Origin: an uncultured Bacteroides sp. | GTDB lineage: Bacteria > Bacteroidota > Bacteroidia > Bacteroidales > Bacteroidaceae | NCBI GenBank assembly: GCA_905198575.1 | Contig: CAJKDC010000027.1 | Span: 1-27,245, forward strand | DNA length: 27,245 bases | Reading direction: 5' to 3' | Shown: piece by piece, positions 24,001-27,245 of the stretch | Position numbering within the stretch: position 1 is the first letter of the stretch | Layout of the letters: each line of letters opens with the position of its first letter | Program-made: the position numbers and the translations under genes | The notes under the pieces: generated by a model | The model's input: only the letters and a program-made list of their open reading frames with translations | Database searches by the model: none | Told to the model about the DNA's origin: nothing

Positions 24001-24068
24001 CCCGAGGGGAATCGAACCCCTATCTAAAGTTTAGGAAACTTCTATTCTATCCGTTGAACTACAAGGGC
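23997..24068 (-). tRNA. tRNA-Arg, anticodon CCT
   Basis: The minus strand folds as a full cloverleaf. The acceptor is GCCCTTG with CGGGGGT (three G-U pairs), the D stem GTTC with GAAT, the anticodon stem GAAGT with ACTTT, and the T stem AGGGG with CCCCT around TTCGATT. The seven-base anticodon loop TTCCTAA gives anticodon CCT, which reads AGG. The discriminator is A and CCA is not encoded. The 72-base length excludes CCA. The surrounding non-coding stretch from 23790 to 24232 holds only this gene, its promoter element and its terminator; I see no small gene in it. Confidence 0.92.
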
Positions 24069-24078
24069 GATGTATTTA

Positions 24079-24086
24079 CAAAGGTA
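24079..24086 (-). promoter_or_regulatory. -7 element for tRNA-Arg
   Basis: The minus strand reads TACCTTTG, a TAnnTTTG match 10 bases before the mature tRNA 5' end, with a TTG about 22 bases further upstream that may serve as the -33 element. Confidence 0.6.
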
Positions 24087-24189
24087 ATATATTTAGTTCA
24101 TATTATTACAATATTAATGCATTATTTTTGTTTTATTTATTTTTTTGTAAATAAATGACGGAATATCTTGCTTTTTTGTTTTAACTTAT

Positions 24190-24199
24190 GCAAATTTGC
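24190..24199 (+). promoter_or_regulatory. Palindrome and possible promoter element upstream of korA
   Basis: GCAAATTTGC is a perfect 10-base palindrome 33 bases before the korA ATG. It contains CAAATTTG, one mismatch from the -7 consensus, with CTTG 20 bases upstream. It may be a promoter or an overlapping operator; the evidence is weak. Confidence 0.3.
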
Positions 24200-24232
24200 G
24201 ACTATTGAATTTGTAAATTAAAATAGAAGATT

Positions 24233-26086
24233 ATGGCAGAAGAGATGATAGTCAAAGAACTGGAAGATGTGGTGGTTCGGTTTTCTGGTGATTCCGGTGA
24301 TGGCATGCAGCTTGCCGGAAACATGTTTTCGAATATTTCAGCAACGGAAGGGAATGACATCAGTACCTTTCCCGATTATCCGGCAGATATTCGTGCTCCG
24401 CAAGGTACATTAACCGGTGTTTCGGGCTTTCAGGTACATATCGGTTCGGGTAAAGTGTATACCCCGGGCGATAAGTGTGACGTCCTAGTAGCAATGAATC
24501 CGGCTGCCTTGAAAACACAATATAAATTTTGTAAGCCACAGGCTGTAATTATCATTGATACAGACTCTTTTACAAAGAAGGATTTGGAAAAAGCTAAATT
24601 TACGCTTGAGAACCCATTCTCGGAATTGGGTATAAAAAATGAAGTAGTAGAGGCAGCTATTACAACCATGTGTAAGGAGAGTCTGAAAGATAGCGGACTG
24701 GATAACAAATCTATTCTGAGAACCAAGAATATGTTTGCCTTGGGTCTGGTCTGCTGGCTTTTCCACCGCGATATTGCGATTGGTGAAAAGATTCTTCGTG
24801 AGAAATTTGCAAAGAAACCGGAGATAGCCGAAGCAAACGTAAAAGTACTTTATGACGGCTATCACTTTGGCGAGAATACACATGCATCGGTTTCTACTTC
24901 ATATATAATTGAAAACAAGCACAAAAAAGAACCGGGAAGATACATGGATATCAACGGCAACAAAGCAACGGCTTATGGTCTGATTGCAGCAGCCGAAAAA
25001 GCAGGATTGCAATTGTATCTGGGATCTTATCCTATTACTCCTGCTACAGATATCCTGCATGAGTTGGCAAAACATAAGTCGCTTGGCGTAAAAACCGTTC
25101 AGTGTGAAGATGAAATTGCAGGCTGCGCCTCGGCTGTTGGAGCTGCTTTTGCAGGTGCGCTGGCTGTTACGACGACTTCCGGTCCGGGTGTTTGCCTGAA
25201 GAGCGAGGCTATGAACCTTGCTGTAATGACCGAACTTCCGCTGGTAATTATTGACGTACAGCGTGGCGGACCGTCTACGGGACTTCCTACAAAATCGGAA
25301 CAGACAGATTTGCTGCAAGTACTGTATGGACGAAACGGAGAGAGTCCGATGCCGGTTATAGCAGCGACATCGCCTACCGACTGTTTTGATGCAGCTTACA
25401 TGGCATGTAAGATTGCATTGGAGCACATGACTCCAGTGGTATTATTGACAGATGCTTATATTGCAAACGGCTCGGCTGCCTGGAAGTTGCCCGACCTGAA
25501 TGCATATCCTGCAATATGCCCTCCATACGTTACACCAGATATGGCTACTACGTGGACTCCGTTCCAGCGTAATGAAGAAACAAAAGTACGTTATTGGGCA
25601 GTTCCCGGTACAGAAGGATTTATGCACCGCATCGGTGGACTGGAGAAGAGCAATGAAACGGGAGCTATTTCAACCGAACCGGAAAATCATGACTTGATGA
25701 CCCGATTGAGAGCCGAAAAAATAGCCCGGATAGCAGACGGACTTCCAGAACTGGAAGTTGAAGGTTGTGCGGATGCTGACCTGCTGATTGTTGGTTTTGG
25801 CGGTACATACGGTCACTTGCACTCGGCTATGGACGAGCTGAACAAAGCAGGCAAGAAAGCAGCGTTGGCACACTTCCGTTTTATCAATCCGCTGCCGAAA
25901 AATACGGCTGCAGTATTGCGAAAATATAAAAAGATAGTTGTTGCAGAGCAGAATCTGGGACAGCTGGCAGGTTATTTAAGGATGAACATTGAGGGAATCC
26001 ATTTATATCAGTTCAATCAGGTGAAAGGACAGCCTTTTGTCGTACAGGAACTGGTTGATGCATTTACAAAAATTATGGAGGAATAA
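24233..26086 (+). CDS. korA: 2-oxoacid:ferredoxin oxidoreductase, fused gamma-alpha subunit
   Basis: With the next gene this forms a CoA-dependent 2-oxoacid:ferredoxin oxidoreductase, most likely for 2-oxoglutarate, linking succinyl-CoA and 2-oxoglutarate. The 617 residues contain an N-terminal gamma-type domain starting RFSGDSGDGMQLAGNMF (to about residue 195), then the alpha subunit with LGSYPITPATDILHEL, the TTTSGPGVCLKSEAMNLAVM block and QRGGPSTGLPTKSEQTDL. No ferredoxin-like cysteine cluster or delta domain is present, as in two-subunit enzymes. Substrate choice (2-oxoglutarate rather than another 2-oxoacid) is inferred from family resemblance. The next gene starts 3 bases after its stop. 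Confidence 0.92.
   Translation: MAEEMIVKELEDVVVRFSGDSGDGMQLAGNMFSNISATEGNDISTFPDYPADIRAPQGTLTGVSGFQVHIGSGKVYTPGDKCDVLVAMNPAALKTQYKFCKPQAVIIIDTDSFTKKDLEKAKFTLENPFSELGIKNEVVEAAITTMCKESLKDSGLDNKSILRTKNMFALGLVCWLFHRDIAIGEKILREKFAKKPEIAEANVKVLYDGYHFGENTHASVSTSYIIENKHKKEPGRYMDINGNKATAYGLIAAAEKAGLQLYLGSYPITPATDILHELAKHKSLGVKTVQCEDEIAGCASAVGAAFAGALAVTTTSGPGVCLKSEAMNLAVMTELPLVIIDVQRGGPSTGLPTKSEQTDLLQVLYGRNGESPMPVIAATSPTDCFDAAYMACKIALEHMTPVVLLTDAYIANGSAAWKLPDLNAYPAICPPYVTPDMATTWTPFQRNEETKVRYWAVPGTEGFMHRIGGLEKSNETGAISTEPENHDLMTRLRAEKIARIADGLPELEVEGCADADLLIVGFGGTYGHLHSAMDELNKAGKKAALAHFRFINPLPKNTAAVLRKYKKIVVAEQNLGQLAGYLRMNIEGIHLYQFNQVKGQPFVVQELVDAFTKIMEE
26077..26081 (+). promoter_or_regulatory. Strong Shine-Dalgarno for korB
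   Basis: GGAGG lies 8 bases before the korB ATG, inside the end of korA. Such a clear site is uncommon in Bacteroidales, whose genes often lack one, and fits coupled translation of the two subunits. Confidence 0.6.
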
Positions 26087-26089
26087 ACT

Positions 26090-27097
26090 ATGAGCGAAAC
26101 AAAATATACTGCAGCAGATTATAAGGCAGGCCAGCCGCGCTGGTGTCCGGGATGTGGCGACCATGCTTTTTTGAATTCTTTTCATAAAGCGTTGGCTGAA
26201 CTGGGAGTGCCTCCTCATGAAATAGCGGTAATCTCGGGTATCGGTTGCTCTTCACGTTTACCGTATTATATGAATACTTACGGAATGCATACCATTCACG
26301 GCCGTGCAGCAGCCATAGCTACAGGTGCCAAAGTTGCTAATCCGAATATCACAATCTGGCAGATTTCGGGGGATGGAGATGGTTTGGCAATCGGTGGAAA
26401 TCATTTTATTCATGCCATCCGCCGAAATATTGACATTAATATGATATTGCTGAATAACCGGATTTACGGATTGACGAAAGGACAGTATTCACCGACTTCA
26501 GTCCGTGGTTTCGTCAGCAAATCATCTCCTTATGGAACGGTTGAAGACCCTTTCCGTCCGGCTGAGCTTTGTTTTGGAGCGAGAGGACGCTTCTTTGCAC
26601 GTTGTGTGGCAGTCGATGGCGGTCCGTCTGTAGAGGTATTGAAGGCTGCGGCACGTCATAAAGGTGCATCTGTAGTAGAGGTGCTGCAAAACTGTGTTAT
26701 TTTTAACGATGGTACACACTCGGCAGTTGCCACTAAGGCCGACCGAATGAAAAATGCCATCTATCTGGAACATGGCAAGCCAATGCTTTTCGGAGAAAAT
26801 AATGAACTGGGACTGATGCAGGAGGGATTCGGACTGAAAGTGGTCAAGCTGGGCGAAAACGGCATTACAGAGAAGGACATTCTGGTGCACGATGCACACT
26901 GTGAAGACCATACACTCCAATTGAAGCTGGCTTTGATGGAAGGTCCTGATTTCCCGATAGCTCTGGGCGTAATCCGGGATGTAGAGGCACCTACTTATGA
27001 TGAGGCGGTAGAGGCACAGATACGCGAGGTGTCTGAGAAGAAAAAGTATCATAATTTTGCAGAATTACTGGAAACCAACGACACATGGGAAATTTAA
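26090..27097 (+). CDS. korB: 2-oxoacid:ferredoxin oxidoreductase, beta subunit
   Basis: The 335-residue beta subunit binds thiamine diphosphate and a [4Fe-4S] cluster. Cluster cysteines fit the family pattern: C19 and C22 in RWCPGCGDH, C53 in GIGCSSR and C202 in LQNCVIFND. The thiamine diphosphate motif is GDGDGLAIGGNH (from residue 94), completed by LLNNRIYGLTKGQ. The gene is 3 bases after korA and ends in a terminator, so the enzyme is a two-gene unit. It would pass electrons to ferredoxin, or run in reverse as a carboxylating enzyme, during anaerobic growth. Confidence 0.94.
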   Translation: MSETKYTAADYKAGQPRWCPGCGDHAFLNSFHKALAELGVPPHEIAVISGIGCSSRLPYYMNTYGMHTIHGRAAAIATGAKVANPNITIWQISGDGDGLAIGGNHFIHAIRRNIDINMILLNNRIYGLTKGQYSPTSVRGFVSKSSPYGTVEDPFRPAELCFGARGRFFARCVAVDGGPSVEVLKAAARHKGASVVEVLQNCVIFNDGTHSAVATKADRMKNAIYLEHGKPMLFGENNELGLMQEGFGLKVVKLGENGITEKDILVHDAHCEDHTLQLKLALMEGPDFPIALGVIRDVEAPTYDEAVEAQIREVSEKKKYHNFAELLETNDTWEI

Positions 27098-27124
27098 TCC
27101 CTTTCTGTTGATAAGGAAAACAAG

Positions 27125-27158
27125 AACCGGATAGAGGGAGGCCTGTATCCGGTTTTTT
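27125..27158 (+). terminator. Rho-independent terminator of korAB
   Basis: AACCGGATA (27125-27133) pairs with TATCCGGTT (27146-27154) around a 12-base loop, ending in a run of six T. Confidence 0.85.
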
Positions 27159-27175
27159 GTTTTCGTGTAAAAGCG

Positions 27176-27183
27176 TATTTTTG
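27176..27183 (+). promoter_or_regulatory. Possible -7 element for a gene beyond the window
   Basis: TATTTTTG matches TAnnTTTG just after the korAB terminator. No start codon with a long frame follows in the 62 bases left, so its gene would lie outside the window. Confidence 0.35.
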
Positions 27184-27245
27184 TATTGGATTATTTTTTA
27201 GACTTGATATAATATCAATAGTTCGTTAAAAATTAGCCCAGCCTA

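Noticed and set aside
23997..24068. Integration site at the tRNA-Arg 3' end
   Set aside because: There is no integrase, no direct repeat of the tRNA end and no foreign-looking gene in the neighbourhood.
1..27245. CRISPR arrays, insertion sequences, invertible promoters or defence genes
   Set aside because: No repeated spacer-like units, transposase or recombinase frames, or long inverted repeats flanking promoters were seen; all large frames are housekeeping or metabolic genes.

Overview
The window looks like core chromosome of a gut Bacteroidales, most likely Bacteroides or Phocaeicola. The evidence is the moderate G+C, repeated promoter elements of the TAnnTTTG type, a fused SecDF, a signal peptidase with a large insertion, a DUF2851 protein, an exported GH2 beta-galactosidase, and fumarate reductase and 2-oxoacid:ferredoxin oxidoreductase genes suited to anaerobic succinate metabolism. 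I see no insertion sequence, phage, integrase, CRISPR array or transfer gene. The genus is inferred from gene content, not from a search.

Layout. Positions 1-1421 (+) hold the 3' end of the fumarate reductase flavoprotein gene and all of the iron-sulfur subunit gene, closed by a hairpin terminator. Positions 1695-3217 (-) hold a thioesterase-dprA pair with a 4-base overlap. Positions 3380-4534 (+) hold a lone fucO-type iron alcohol dehydrogenase. Positions 4728-5999 (-) hold a DUF2851 gene. Divergent from it is a tight operon at 6088-9849 (+): dapB, an apparently active signal peptidase I, a second signal peptidase I-like protein that has lost both catalytic residues, and a WbqC-family protein. 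A large exported GH2 beta-galactosidase lies at 9942-13289 (-). Positions 13442-18194 (+) hold two overlapping rhomboid protease genes, a membrane-anchored endonuclease/exonuclease/phosphatase-fold protein and an M3 peptidyl-dipeptidase lipoprotein. Positions 18382-21354 (+) encode SecDF. Threonine dehydrogenase (-) and 2-amino-3-ketobutyrate CoA ligase (+) are divergent at 21520-23789. A tRNA-Arg(CCT) follows on the minus strand. The window ends with the two genes of a 2-oxoacid:ferredoxin oxidoreductase (24233-27097, +).

How the genes work together. Fumarate reductase and the 2-oxoacid:ferredoxin oxidoreductase belong to the anaerobic carbon and electron pathways. Tdh and Kbl together turn threonine into glycine and acetyl-CoA. 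SecDF, the signal peptidases, the rhomboids and Dcp form a concentration of export and membrane-proteolysis functions, although they lie in separate transcription units.

The observations most worth following are the catalytically dead signal peptidase paralog next to the live one, the possible nuclease-like motif and four-cysteine tail of the DUF2851 protein, and the long inverted repeat that runs into the 3' end of the tRNA gene. No unmistakable new multi-gene system was found.
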